A stretch of DNA of 64,000 nucleotides from Bradyrhizobium nivariense (GCF_029846715.1 NZ_JARVWW010000025.1:48726-112725), one strand, 5' to 3'. Counted from the first letter of the stretch, positions 15,905 to 24,336 are shown. Notes: a model not told the origin generated them from the letters alone. Made by a program: numbers and translations.

Positions 15905-17080
15905 CTAGTGCGTCAATTCCTTCATCGCACCTTCGAGCCCCTCGATCGTGATCGGATACATGCGGTTGGCGAAGATGCGTTTGATGATCGTGGTGGATTC
16001 CGAATAGTCCCAGTGCTTCTGCTGCACGGGATTGAGCCACACCGAATGCGGATAGGTGTGGATGATGCGGTCGAGCCAGACCGAGCCAGGCTCCTCGTTG
16101 ACGTGTTCGACCGAGCCGCCGGGCACCATGATCTCGTAAGGCGACATCGAGGCGTCGCCGACGAACACGATCTTGTAGTCGTGCGGGTATTTATGCAGCA
16201 CGTCCCAGGTCGGGGTGCGATCGGTGAAACGGCGCTTGTTCTGCTTCCACACGCCTTCATAGAGGCAGTTGTGGAAGTAGAAATACTCCATATGCTTGAA
16301 CTCGCTCTTCGCCGCTGAGAACAGCTCTTCGACCTGCTCGATATGCGCGTCCATCGAGCCGCCGATATCGAAGAACACCAGCAGCTTCACGGCGTTGCGC
16401 CGCTCGGGCCGCATGTGGACGTCGAGATAGCCGTGATTGGCGGTCTCGCGGATGGTGGTGTCGAGATCGAGCTCGTCCGGCGCGCCGGTGCGCGCGAACT
16501 TGCGCAGGCGGCGCAGCGCCACCTTGATGTTGCGGATGCCGAGCTCGACATTGCCGTCGAGATCCTTGAACTCGCGCTTGTCCCACACCTTCACGGCGCG
16601 GTTGTTGCGGTTTTTCTCCTGGCCGATGCGGACGCCTTCGGGATTGTAACCGTGGGCGCCGAACGGCGAGGTGCCGGCGGTGCCGATCCACTTGCTTCCG
16701 CCTTGGTGCCGGCCCTTCTGCTCCTCGAGGCGCTTCTTCAGGGTCTCCATGAGCTTGTCCCAGCCCATGGCCTCGATCTGCTTCTTCTCGTCGTCCGTCA
16801 GGTATTTCTCGGCGAGCTTCTTCAGCCACTCCGCGGGGATCTCGGCGCCTTCCATCGCGTCGAGCAGGCTTTCCAGCCCCTTGAACACGGTGCCGAAGAC
16901 GCGGTCGAACTTGTCGAGGTTGCGCTCGTCCTTCACCAGCGAGGCGCGCGACAGATAATAGAAGTTCTCGACCGTGTAGTCCGCCAGATCGGCGTCGAGC
17001 GCCTCCATCAGCGTGAGGTATTCGCGCAGCGTCACGGGGACCTGCGCATCGCGCAGAGAAGTGAAGAATTGCAGGAACAT
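15905..17080 (-). CDS. VWA domain protein (CoxE/DUF58-like partner of MoxR)
   Basis: 391 residues from MFLQFFTSLRDAQVPVTLRE at 17080; the open frame continues upstream antisense to other genes and is not coding there. The N-terminal half is helical and charged (conserved in CoxE-like proteins). The C-terminal half is a von Willebrand A domain with a MIDAS-like motif FFDIGGSMD (residues about 236-244). Such proteins pair with MoxR AAA+ ATPases in chaperone or metal-cofactor insertion systems. A MoxR gene lies 463 bases away on the other strand, with a small membrane protein gene between them. Confidence 0.9.
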   Translation of the reverse strand: MFLQFFTSLRDAQVPVTLREYLTLMEALDADLADYTVENFYYLSRASLVKDERNLDKFDRVFGTVFKGLESLLDAMEGAEIPAEWLKKLAEKYLTDDEKKQIEAMGWDKLMETLKKRLEEQKGRHQGGSKWIGTAGTSPFGAHGYNPEGVRIGQEKNRNNRAVKVWDKREFKDLDGNVELGIRNIKVALRRLRKFARTGAPDELDLDTTIRETANHGYLDVHMRPERRNAVKLLVFFDIGGSMDAHIEQVEELFSAAKSEFKHMEYFYFHNCLYEGVWKQNKRRFTDRTPTWDVLHKYPHDYKIVFVGDASMSPYEIMVPGGSVEHVNEEPGSVWLDRIIHTYPHSVWLNPVQQKHWDYSESTTIIKRIFANRMYPITIEGLEGAMKELTH

Positions 17081-17203
17081 GGGTGACAGATTGCCCGTCG
17101 GGGGGCGAACGTCAAGGGGCGGAGGCCGCTGCTCTGCGCTGGACCGGGAGGCTTTTTGCTCTAGAATTCGCGGTCTCATGGGGTTGTTTTGGGGACGTTT
17201 GCA

Positions 17204-17449
17204 ATGGGAATTCTCGCAGCGCTCATCATTGGCGCGATCGCCGGCTGGCTCGCCGGCAAGATTGTCCATGGGGCGGGATTTGGACTGATCGGCAACATCG
17301 TTGTCGGTATCATCGGCGCGCTCGTGGCGAGCTGGATTCTGCCTCAGCTGCATATCCAGCTCGCAACGGGCACGGTCGGGGCCATCGTGGATGCCACGAT
17401 TGGCGCAGTGATTGTGCTCGTCATCCTTTCGCTGATAAAACGGGTCTGA
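17204..17449 (+). CDS. GlsB/YeaQ/YmgE family membrane protein
   Basis: 81 residues from ATG 17204 with GGGGA upstream. Three hydrophobic segments with glycine-rich small-residue motifs (IIGAIAGWLAGKIV, GLIGNIVVGIIGALVASW, VGAIVDATIGAVIVLVILSLI) are typical of the transglycosylase-associated (GlsB/YeaQ/YmgE) stress-response membrane family. It lies between the VWA and MoxR genes and is followed by a strong hairpin before moxR, so it may be a separate transcript. Confidence 0.88.
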   Translation: MGILAALIIGAIAGWLAGKIVHGAGFGLIGNIVVGIIGALVASWILPQLHIQLATGTVGAIVDATIGAVIVLVILSLIKRV

Positions 17450-17465
17450 AAGCCTGACCGAACCA

Positions 17466-17492
17466 GGAACGGCCGCCACGCGCGGCCGTTCC
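17466..17492 (+). terminator. GC-rich hairpin between the GlsB and MoxR genes
   Basis: GGAACGGCCGC (17466-17476) and GCGGCCGTTCC (17482-17492) form an 11-bp perfect stem with a 5-base loop. There is no T-run. It probably ends or attenuates the GlsB transcript 50 bases before moxR. Confidence 0.65.
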
Positions 17493-17542
17493 CATGTCGC
17501 GACCGGGGCGATGCCTGGGCCGACGATCAACAAGGACGCGCG

Positions 17543-18385
17543 ATGAAATTTACCGGCACCAAGGACTATGTTGCGACCGACGATCTCAAGGTCGCCGTCA
17601 ATGCCTCGATCGTGCTGGAGCGTCCGCTGCTCATCAAGGGCGAGCCCGGCACCGGCAAGACGGTGCTGGCGGAGGAAGTTGCGAAGGCGCTGAACGCCCC
17701 GCTTCTGACCTGGCACATCAAGTCCACCACCAAGGCGCAGCAGGGTCTCTACGAATACGACGCGGTGTCGCGCCTGCGCGACAGCCAGCTCGGCGATGCG
17801 CGGGTGTCCGACATCAAGAACTACATCAAGCGCGGCAAGCTGTGGGACGCCTTCACCGCCGAGCAGCGCCCGGTGCTGCTGATCGACGAGATCGACAAGG
17901 CCGACATCGAATTCCCGAACGACCTGCTGCTCGAGCTCGACCGCATGGAATTCCATGTCTACGAGACCGGCGAGACGATCAAGGCGAAGCAGCGCCCGAT
18001 CATGATGATCACCTCCAACAACGAGAAGGAGCTGCCGGACGCGTTCCTGCGCCGCTGCTTCTTCCACTACATCAAGTTCCCCGACGCCGACACCATGACC
18101 CGGATCGTCGACGTCCACTTCCCCGGCATCAAGAAGCGCCTGGTCGAGGAAGCCTTGCGCATCTTCTTCGAGGTCCGCGAGGTGCCCGGCCTGAAGAAGA
18201 AGCCCTCCACCTCCGAGCTGCTCGACTGGCTCAAGCTGCTGCTCAACGAAGACATGAGCGTCGAGCAGCTCAGGGAACGCGACCCGCGAAAGCTGATCCC
18301 GCCGCTGCACGGCGCGCTGCTCAAGAACGAGCAGGACGTGCATCTGTTCGAGCGGTTGGCGTTCCTGAGCCGACGGGAAGTGTAG
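17543..18385 (+). CDS. MoxR-family AAA+ ATPase
   Basis: 280 residues. Walker A GEPGTGKT at 33-40, Walker B LLIDEIDKAD at about 112-121, sensor-1 region MITSNNEKELPDAFLRRC. The C-terminal lid includes PSTSELLDWLKLLL, typical of MoxR proteins. They act as ATP-driven chaperones with VWA-domain partners. The partner gene here is the VWA protein at 15905-17080, encoded divergently. What the pair matures is not shown; no dehydrogenase or CO/methanol oxidation genes are in view. Confidence 0.93.
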   Translation: MKFTGTKDYVATDDLKVAVNASIVLERPLLIKGEPGTGKTVLAEEVAKALNAPLLTWHIKSTTKAQQGLYEYDAVSRLRDSQLGDARVSDIKNYIKRGKLWDAFTAEQRPVLLIDEIDKADIEFPNDLLLELDRMEFHVYETGETIKAKQRPIMMITSNNEKELPDAFLRRCFFHYIKFPDADTMTRIVDVHFPGIKKRLVEEALRIFFEVREVPGLKKKPSTSELLDWLKLLLNEDMSVEQLRERDPRKLIPPLHGALLKNEQDVHLFERLAFLSRREV

Positions 18386-18433
18386 GCCACAGCGCCTCCG
18401 CACGCTCGCCTCGCAAACTTGAAGCCCCATGCA

Positions 18434-18560
18434 AACCACAGGGTCGTCCTGGCGAAAGCCAGGACCCATACCGCGTGATCTATCGATTGAGACTCCGCGG
18501 CTAGTACCGCCCACCAAACCAAACCCTGTGGTAATGGGTCCTGGCCTTCGCCAGGACGAC
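18434..18560. repeat. Palindromic intergenic repeat, family B
   Basis: Left arm TCGTCCTGGCGAAAGCCAGG from 18444 and right arm CCTGGCCTTCGCCAGGACGA ending at 18559 are near-complementary. Each arm is also a small hairpin (CCTGGCGAAAGCCAGG). The flanks ACCACAGGG and CCCTGTGGT extend the pairing. Only one copy is seen in this window. Confidence 0.75.
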
Positions 18561-18659
18561 ATTGGAGAGGCATCGCGCTTCAACACACCCGCATCCTAAA
18601 TCGCAGACACGCCTTCGCGTCCTCGCGGCGCATTCCGCCCGAGCTATGCTCTCTCCGTC

Positions 18660-18789
18660 ACCCCTTTGAATACAGAGGGTGCAGGGAAGGCCGGGTGCCG
18701 GCTTGGCACCCACGGTCCGCTGTGCGCATGTAGCGCAAAAGGACTGCACAGCGGCATACAGGCGAAGCCCAACACACGGCCTTCCCTGC
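18660..18789. ncRNA. Multi-stem cloverleaf-like structured element
   Basis: An outer 13-bp perfect stem (GCAGGGAAGGCCG at 18681-18693 with CGGCCTTCCCTGC at 18777-18789) encloses three helices in order. These are a 7-bp hairpin GGGTGCC/GGCACCC (18693-18711), a 9-bp hairpin CCGCTGTGC/GCACAGCGG (18717-18754) and a mini-hairpin GGC-GAA-GCC (18761-18769). A further 7-bp hairpin (CCCTTTG-AATA-CAGAGGG, with one G-T pair) lies immediately before it. Reading frames through it look artefactual. It could be a structured RNA or a DNA repeat element; I recall similar sequence as a high-copy element in bradyrhizobia but cannot verify that. Confidence 0.55.
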
Positions 18790-19292
18790 GCAATGGTTGG
18801 ACGGCTTATGCCGTGCCCTCCCGGGAGCCGAGTTCGTTCTGGCCTCCCTCGCTCCAGCGAAATTCGCCGGCACCGCGCCGGTTGACGCGACTGCCGCCTT
18901 CGCCAAAGCTTGACCGTAGCAACGACGGCCAGGACCACACGGTTTTGCCGTACGCACGGTTCGCTTGTTCGCCGCATGATCTCCCGGCGTTGTCGACGTT
19001 GCCGGAAAAATGCTGGCGAGACGAACCTTGCAGCGCCGTCGTCCGCACGAAGCCTTAGGGCTCACGGAGAGCAATCCGCCCTGCCCTCAGCCGCTCGTGC
19101 CGACGCTGCCGCGTCCACCGCAACCCGGCCCACGTTTCGAACGACAGGCGAACCGCCCCTCTTCGTCGGGCCGGGCTGTTTCGATTTATGCCGCAATTCC
19201 GAATTTCGGTAAAGTGGAATATTTTTGCGGGGAGGGGTTGACGGGGTGGCGGGTGTTTTGCCCGACGGGCCAAGTAGCCCGGACCATCCGGT
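18790..19292. other. Gene-poor gap, no supported gene
   Basis: About 500 bases between the structured element and the Imm53-like gene. Several overlapping short frames exist on both strands, but their composition (Arg/Pro/Ser-rich with clustered Trp and Cys) is that of non-coding GC-rich DNA. Part of it may belong to the same repeated element as 18660-18789. I see no promoter or RNA gene I can support. Confidence 0.5.
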
Positions 19293-19631
19293 CTACCTTG
19301 CGGGATTTTCGACCTGCTCCGCCGGAGAAGTTTCGGCCCAGCGCAAGAAGACCGAAATGACTTCGCGGAGCCTATTGGGAGGGCACATACCCGTGAATAC
19401 ATCGTCCTTCACGCGACAATGGAAAAACTCCCGGTGATCACTTGATTGAGGCTCGGCAATTTCTTCGAAAGTCCAACCGGACAAATAGGTATCTCTAAGC
19501 TCCACCTTGAAGCTCCAGCCGGGATTGTCCAACGTCTCGATCGTTATGCCGTAGGTGTGTTCCCAATCTCCATTGCATTGAGCCGCATACCAACGCTCCA
19601 GTTGTTCAAGCATGTTGCCTGCGTCGTGCAT
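19293..19631 (-). CDS. Immunity protein 53 (Imm53)-family protein, orphan
   Basis: 112 residues from MHDAGNMLEQLERWY at 19631 (AAGAGAAAG upstream); MLEQ at 19613 is an alternative. LEQLERWYAAQCNGDWEH followed by YGITIETLDNPGWSFKVEL is the signature of the Imm53 family, small proteins linked to polymorphic toxin systems. The second half (WTFEEIAEPQSSDHREFFHCRVKDDVFTG) also fits. No toxin, RHS, CdiA or T6SS gene is in the window, so it stands alone 62 bases past the stop of the GMC oxidoreductase. It could protect against toxins of neighbours or be a remnant; the family match is from memory. Confidence 0.75.
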   Translation of the reverse strand: MHDAGNMLEQLERWYAAQCNGDWEHTYGITIETLDNPGWSFKVELRDTYLSGWTFEEIAEPQSSDHREFFHCRVKDDVFTGMCPPNRLREVISVFLRWAETSPAEQVENPAR

Positions 19632-19693
19632 TGGATTTCTTTCTCTTGGATGATCAGCTGTAGGGTGGATAACCCACCTTGCGAAGACGTGCC

Positions 19694-21340
19694 CTACGCC
19701 ACCGCCGTATCCGGCACGCGCGCCGCTTCCATCGGCTGCTTGCCGCGGATGAGGTCCGAGGCGCGGTCGGCGATCATCATGGTCGACGCATTCAAATTCG
19801 CCGAGATCATGCGCGGCATTACCGAGGCGTCGATGACGCGGAGGCCTTCGAGGCCGTGGACGCGGAGCTGGTCGTCGACCACGGCCCAGGTCGAGTCCGC
19901 CGGGCCCATGCGGCAGGTGCAGCCGGGGTGGAAGGTGGTGGTGCCGCGTTCGGTGGCGGCGGCCAGGAACTCGTCGTCGGTGTTGATGTTCGGGCCGGGG
20001 AAATCCTCGTAGGCGTAATAGGGCGACAAGGGCGCGGACTTCAGGAGCCTGCGCGCGAGCTTCATGCCGCCGACGATGACGCGGCGGTCGAGCTCGGCGT
20101 CGAGATAATTGGTCTGGATGATCGGCGGCGCAAACGGATCGTTGGAGCGGATGCGGACATAGCCGCGGCTCTCCGGGCGCTGCTGCCAGGACGCGACGGT
20201 CATGCCGGGCTCGTCCTCGAGCTGGCCCTGCACGCCTTCCTTGTAGCTGGCCGGCGTGAAGGTGAGCTGGAGATCGGACGAATCGGCACTCTCGCCGGAA
20301 TGCCAGAAGCAATAGACCATGGTCGGCGACAGCGAGAGCAGGCCGCGGCGCGTCGTGGCCCATTTCAGCGCCTCGATCCAGAGCGAGACGCCGCGGCGGA
20401 GCTCGTTGATGGTCCTGATGTCTTTTACGCGTGCGACCGTGCGCGGCGCGTAATGATCCTGCAGGCCTTCGCCGACCGGCAGCGCGTGACGCACTGCGAT
20501 GCCGTGGGCGCCGAGCAAATCGGGCGAACCGATGCCGGAGAGCTGAAGCAGCTGCGGCGAATTATAAGTGCCGCCGGAGAGGATCACTTCCTTGTTGGCG
20601 CGGACCTCGACCGGCGTGCCGCCAGAGCCGCCCTTCATGTAGCGCACGCCGACGGCTCGCTTGCCCTCAAAAATGATCTCGGTCGCGTGCGCGTGGGTGC
20701 GCACATGCACGTTGGGCCGCTTCATCGCCGGCTTGAGGAACGCGGTCGAGCCGGAGACGCGCAAGCCCTTGTCGATGGTGCGCTGGCAGTAGGAGACGCC
20801 TTCCTGGGTCTTGCCGTTGTAATCGGGGTTGCGGGGAATGCCGAGCGAGACCGCGCCTTCCATGAAGGCCTCGCAGAGCGGATCGCGCCACTCCATCGTG
20901 GTGACGGTGAGACTGCCGTCGCGGCCGCGATAAATGTCCTCGCCCTCGCCCACGCGCTTCTCCAGCCGCCGGAAGTAAGGCAGCACGTCGGCATAGCCCC
21001 AGCCGCGATTGCCCATCTGCGCCCAGGTGTCGAAATCCATGCGCTGGCCGCGGTTGTAGATGTGGCCGTTGATCGAGGACGAGCCGCCGAGCGTCTTGCC
21101 GCGCGGCGCGTAGATGCTGCGCCCGCCGGTCCAGGGCCCGACCTCCTGCTGGTAGGCCCAGTTGATGCTCTTCATGTGGAAGGTTTTGATGAAGCCCGCC
21201 GGCAGATGGATGTAGGGGTGCCAGTCGCTGGGCCCGGCCTCCAGCACGCAGACACTGGTGCCGGGATCTTCGCTCAGCCGGCTGGTGAGCACGCAACCCG
21301 CCGAGCCCGCGCCGACAATCACATAATCAAATCTGTCCAT
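19694..21340 (-). CDS. GMC-family FAD oxidoreductase (choline/alcohol dehydrogenase-like)
   Basis: 548 residues from MDRFDYVIVGAGSAGCVL at 21340. FAD-binding GAGSAG motif at the N-terminus, GMC signature GKTLGGSSSINGHIYNRG, second signature GGTYNSPQLLQLSGIG, and the C-terminal catalytic region with HPGCTCRMG and RVIDASVMPRMISANLNAST. Length fits choline-dehydrogenase-like alcohol dehydrogenases. Substrate could be choline, a polyol or an aliphatic alcohol; no betaine genes are adjacent. The start lies 17 bases after the GNAT gene, likely an operon. Confidence 0.93.
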   Translation of the reverse strand: MDRFDYVIVGAGSAGCVLTSRLSEDPGTSVCVLEAGPSDWHPYIHLPAGFIKTFHMKSINWAYQQEVGPWTGGRSIYAPRGKTLGGSSSINGHIYNRGQRMDFDTWAQMGNRGWGYADVLPYFRRLEKRVGEGEDIYRGRDGSLTVTTMEWRDPLCEAFMEGAVSLGIPRNPDYNGKTQEGVSYCQRTIDKGLRVSGSTAFLKPAMKRPNVHVRTHAHATEIIFEGKRAVGVRYMKGGSGGTPVEVRANKEVILSGGTYNSPQLLQLSGIGSPDLLGAHGIAVRHALPVGEGLQDHYAPRTVARVKDIRTINELRRGVSLWIEALKWATTRRGLLSLSPTMVYCFWHSGESADSSDLQLTFTPASYKEGVQGQLEDEPGMTVASWQQRPESRGYVRIRSNDPFAPPIIQTNYLDAELDRRVIVGGMKLARRLLKSAPLSPYYAYEDFPGPNINTDDEFLAAATERGTTTFHPGCTCRMGPADSTWAVVDDQLRVHGLEGLRVIDASVMPRMISANLNASTMMIADRASDLIRGKQPMEAARVPDTAVA

Positions 21341-21357
21341 CTTGCCTCGGCCGCCGC

Positions 21358-21951
21358 TCAGCGCGGCTTGTCGTTGAGTTGATAATTCAAATGCGTCCGC
21401 ACGGTCGGCCATTCGGCTGCGGTGATGCTGTAGACGACGGTGTCGCGCAGCGTGCCGTTCGGCGCGACCTGGTGGCTGCGCAAGATGCCGTCCTGCTTGG
21501 CGCCGAGACGCTCGATGGCATTGCGGCTCTGATGATTGAAGAAGTGCGTGCGGAATTCCACCGCGATGCAGTCCAGGGTTTCGAAGGCATGGGTGAGCAG
21601 CAGCAGCTTGCACTGCGTGTTGAGCGGGCCGCGCTGCGCGCTCTTGCCATACCAGGTCGAGCCGATCTCGACGCGGCGATTGGCGGCATCGATGTTCATG
21701 TAGGTCGTCTGGCCTACGATCTTGCCGTTGGCATCGAACACGGTGAAGGGGAGCATCGAGCCCGCGGTCTGAAGGCCGAGCCGGCGGTCGATTTCCTTCG
21801 CCACATTCTCCGGCGTCGGGATTGCGGTGTACCAGATCGTGTAGAGCTCGCCGTCCTTCACGGCCTCCACCAGCCCCTCGCGGTGCTGTTGCGACAGCGG
21901 CTCCAGACGGGCGTGCTGTCCACGCAATGTGATGGGATCAGGCCAGGGCAT
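21358..21951 (-). CDS. GNAT-family N-acetyltransferase
   Basis: 197 residues. RimJ/RimL-like GNAT layout: ITLRGQHARLEPLSQQH start, PFTVFDANGKIVGQTTYMNID, the EIGSTWYGKSAQRGPLNTQCKLLLLTHAFE segment typical of the acetyl-CoA-binding strand-helix, and FRTHFFNHQSRNAIERLGAKQDG. The target (amino-terminal, small amine or antibiotic) is unknown. It precedes the GMC oxidoreductase in a probable two-gene unit. Confidence 0.9.
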   Translation of the reverse strand: MPWPDPITLRGQHARLEPLSQQHREGLVEAVKDGELYTIWYTAIPTPENVAKEIDRRLGLQTAGSMLPFTVFDANGKIVGQTTYMNIDAANRRVEIGSTWYGKSAQRGPLNTQCKLLLLTHAFETLDCIAVEFRTHFFNHQSRNAIERLGAKQDGILRSHQVAPNGTLRDTVVYSITAAEWPTVRTHLNYQLNDKPR

Positions 21952-22000
21952 TTTGAAGTCTCCTTACGTCATTGCGCGGCGAGGCACCGGGGCTGCCAGT

Positions 22001-22118
22001 CCCTCATCCTGAGGAGCGCGGAACGCGCGTCTCGAAGGATGAAGGCCCCGCCCAGAACATCCATTTGGGCCTCGCCCTTCGAGACGCGCGCGAAGAGCGC
22101 GCTTCTCAGGGTGAGGGT
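22001..22118. repeat. Palindromic intergenic repeat, family D copy 1
   Basis: CCCTCATCCTGAGGAGCGCG on the left and CGCTTCTCAGGGTGAGGG on the right form the outer arms. Inside are GTCTCGAAGGATGAAGGCC and GGGCCTCGCCCTTCGAGAC. The same plan recurs at 63761-63893. Flanking CATTGCG/CGCAATGACG bits suggest an additional family E remnant around it. Confidence 0.8.
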
Positions 22119-22157
22119 CTGCTGGTTGCTTTGCCTCGCTCGCAATGACGGCTTGGC

Positions 22158-23084
22158 TCACTTGTTCAAGAAATTCAACGGCAATCCGCCGCGCGGCCAG
22201 TCCATGGCGATCAGCTCGCCCTTGCCAGACAGCGTGATGTAGGCGGTTTTCAGCCCCTCGCCGCCGAAGGCGATGTTGGTGGTGACGCGGTCGCCGGTCG
22301 GGACCTGCTCGACCAGAGTGCCATCGGGCGCGATCACCGAGATGCAACCGGAGACGAGGGTGGCGACGCAGACATTGCCGCCTGCTTCCACCGCGAGCGA
22401 GTCGAACATCTGGTAGCCGCCGAGGCCGCAGATCGGCGTTCCCCGCTCGCCGCGATAGATCACCTCGCGCGGCTTCAAGGTGCCGGGCGCGGAGAGTTCG
22501 TAGGCCCAGAGCCGGCCCGTCGGCGTCTCCGCGATGTAGACGGTGTTTTCGTCCGGCGAAAGCCCGATGCCGTTCGCCGGCAGCACGCCATGCACGACCT
22601 CGACGATCTCTGTCATGCCGGGCTTGAGGTAGTACATGCCGCCGACGTCCATCTCGCGCGCGCGGCGTTTTCCGAGATCGGAGAACCATAGGCCGCCCTG
22701 CTTGTCGAACACCAGATCGTTCGGCCCGCGCAGATCGTGCCCGCCGCAACTCGTCACGACGGTCTCGATCTTGCCGGATTGCAGATCGACGCGCTGGATC
22801 GAGCCACCCTGATAATCGTCCGGCTGCGGACCCGGCATGATCATGTTGCGGGTCGGAATCCAGGAGAAGCCGCCATTGTTGCAGATGTAGACCTTGCCGT
22901 CAGGACCGAGCGCCGCGCCGTTCGGGCCGCCCGGAATCTTCGCGACGATCTCCTTGCGGCCGTCGGGATAGACCCGGGTCAGGCGCTGGCCGCGGATTTC
23001 CACCAGCACCACCGAGCCGTCCGGCATCACGACCGGCCCTTCGGGAAATTCGAGGTCGGTAGCGAGAACGCGGACGTTGGACAT
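22158..23084 (-). CDS. SMP-30/gluconolactonase/LRE family protein
   Basis: 308 residues from MSNVRVLATDLEFPEGPVV. A six-bladed beta-propeller lactonase of the SMP-30/gluconolaconase family: EFPEGPVVMPDGSVVLVEI (metal-binding Glu), the NGAALGPDGKVYICNNGG blade, RGPNDLVFDKQGGLWFSD (Asn/Asp ligands), and GIGLSPDENTVYIAET. These are the conserved metal-site motifs. Such enzymes hydrolyse sugar lactones or related esters in the cytoplasm. It lies upstream of the GNAT/GMC pair with repeat D1 between, so joint transcription is uncertain. Confidence 0.92.
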   Translation of the reverse strand: MSNVRVLATDLEFPEGPVVMPDGSVVLVEIRGQRLTRVYPDGRKEIVAKIPGGPNGAALGPDGKVYICNNGGFSWIPTRNMIMPGPQPDDYQGGSIQRVDLQSGKIETVVTSCGGHDLRGPNDLVFDKQGGLWFSDLGKRRAREMDVGGMYYLKPGMTEIVEVVHGVLPANGIGLSPDENTVYIAETPTGRLWAYELSAPGTLKPREVIYRGERGTPICGLGGYQMFDSLAVEAGGNVCVATLVSGCISVIAPDGTLVEQVPTGDRVTTNIAFGGEGLKTAYITLSGKGELIAMDWPRGGLPLNFLNK

Positions 23085-23230
23085 GTGGGCCCTCCCGGCT
23101 GCTTGTTATGACTTGCACGGGATGTCCGGCACGGGCCCCACACGCAAGATTTGCCTGCGGTTATGACAAAGTCACCGGGGCTTGCCAAGCAAGCGGGATG
23201 GTATGCCAGCGTTGCGCACTACTGCTTCTC

Positions 23231-23283
23231 GGTCCCGGCTCGGCGGAGCAGCGTTACACGCTGCACCGCGTCCGGGACACGAC
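23231..23283. repeat. Palindromic intergenic repeat, family C copy 1
   Basis: GGTCCCGGCT ... AGCGTTACACGCT ... GTCCGGGACACG. The outer GTCCCGG/CCGGGAC arms enclose an AGCG/CGCT hairpin. A related but longer element is at 58590-58713. It ends 2 bases before the stop codon of the next minus-strand gene. Confidence 0.7.
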
Positions 23284-23285
23284 AT

Positions 23286-23639
23286 TCATTTCGCATCCTT
23301 CGGCGGCGGCGCGTCCTGCTTCTTCTTCACATCCTCAGCCATCTTCGCCTGCGCGGACTGGAGATCACCGAGCGTCTTCTGCAGGCCGGCCACGGTCGTC
23401 TTCAACGCATCGATCTGGCGGCCCGCGGCATCCAGCTTCTGCTGGTGATCGAGGTTCAGCTTGGTGATCGTCTTCTGGAGGAAATCGACATTGCTCTGGA
23501 GGCAGCTGGTGCGGCGCTCCATGGTCTTCTCGACGGTGCAGATCTCGATGCCGGGCACGTCCTGCGCGCGGAGCGGCGAGATCACCAGCGTGGCGAGCAG
23601 CAACATGACGCAACAAGCGCCGGCGCTTCGAAGCAGCAT
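23286..23639 (-). CDS. Small secreted coiled-coil protein, unknown function
   Basis: 117 residues. Signal peptide (MLLRSAGACCVMLLLATLVISPLRA). The mature part has Cys at VPGIEICTVEKTMERRTSCLQ, which may form a disulfide, followed by a long amphipathic helix with heptad pattern (VDFLQKTITKLNLDHQQK ... LQKTLGDLQSAQAKMAED) and a charged tail (KKKQDAPPPKDAK). It may oligomerise in the periplasm. No family recognised. Confidence 0.75.
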   Translation of the reverse strand: MLLRSAGACCVMLLLATLVISPLRAQDVPGIEICTVEKTMERRTSCLQSNVDFLQKTITKLNLDHQQKLDAAGRQIDALKTTVAGLQKTLGDLQSAQAKMAEDVKKKQDAPPPKDAK

Positions 23640-23822
23640 GCAGGTTCCTCGTCAAATCAATCACGGCAATGTGCGCTTTTTGCGCGTAGCCAGTCGAGGC
23701 TACCACACTCGTACCGCATTCTCGCGTTGAGCTTGCAGCTGTTCCCTTGGACGGGGAGCGATGATCTGCACGCGGGGAAATGGGCGCTCCTTCCGCGGCT
23801 TTGTTTAGGGGAGATTTCTGGA

Positions 23823-24047
23823 ATGGCAACGCGCGACAGACGACTGGCAGAATTCGACGGCGCCGGTGAACCGCCGCCCGGCCTTGCAGTCGAAGTGCTG
23901 TGCGAGGACCACAGCGGGACGTATCAACTGCCGTTCGCCTGCCGCTATGTCGGGGGACGCTGGCAGAACCACGCGGCCGGCGTCGCGGTCGAAGCAACTG
24001 TCATCGGCTGGCGCGTCCCGCGCGTGAAGCACTCGGGCGCGGCCTGA
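23823..24047 (+). CDS. Small conserved hypothetical protein
   Basis: 74 residues from ATG 23823 with GGGGAG nine bases upstream; the longer upstream frame is not coding. MATRDRRLAEFDGAGEPPPG then a probable small beta domain (LLFCEDH-type VLCEDHSGTYQLPFACRYVGGRW, VAVEATVIGWRVP). I recall similar short proteins across bradyrhizobia. Cytoplasmic, unknown role. The 289 bases downstream to the convergent GST hold nothing clear. Confidence 0.65.
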   Translation: MATRDRRLAEFDGAGEPPPGLAVEVLCEDHSGTYQLPFACRYVGGRWQNHAAGVAVEATVIGWRVPRVKHSGAA

Positions 24048-24336
24048 ACACCAATGTCTGTCTCAAAATGCAACGGGGTCGCGTCCCGGCTTAACCTTCG
24101 GAACGCGGCCCGAACAAATCACGTCCGAATCAGCCGTAAGTCCGTGTCCACGCCTGTTCACGGCTAGATGTCGCAACCGGCCCGCACGCGTATACAATAT
24201 CTGCTCAGCGCGTGAGCAGGCCCGAGCCGGCCACGGACGCCAAAGGTTAACGGCTTCAATGACTTCAACGACATGGCGGCCGGGTACGGCGGTGTGAGCC
24301 TCGCTCCTAAAACAGGCAGCGCGGCACCAGACCTGC

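Noticed and set aside
17081..18586. Upstream extension of the VWA reading frame over the GlsB and MoxR region
   Set aside because: The VWA protein starts with a good family N-terminus at 17080, and the extension is antisense to moxR with biased composition.
18666..19058. Plus-strand frame over the cloverleaf element
   Set aside because: The frame runs through the structured stems and its sequence looks like translated repeat; I treat it as non-coding element.
24048..24336. Short frames between the hypothetical gene and the GST gene
   Set aside because: No ribosome site, domain or conservation hint; left as plain intergenic DNA.
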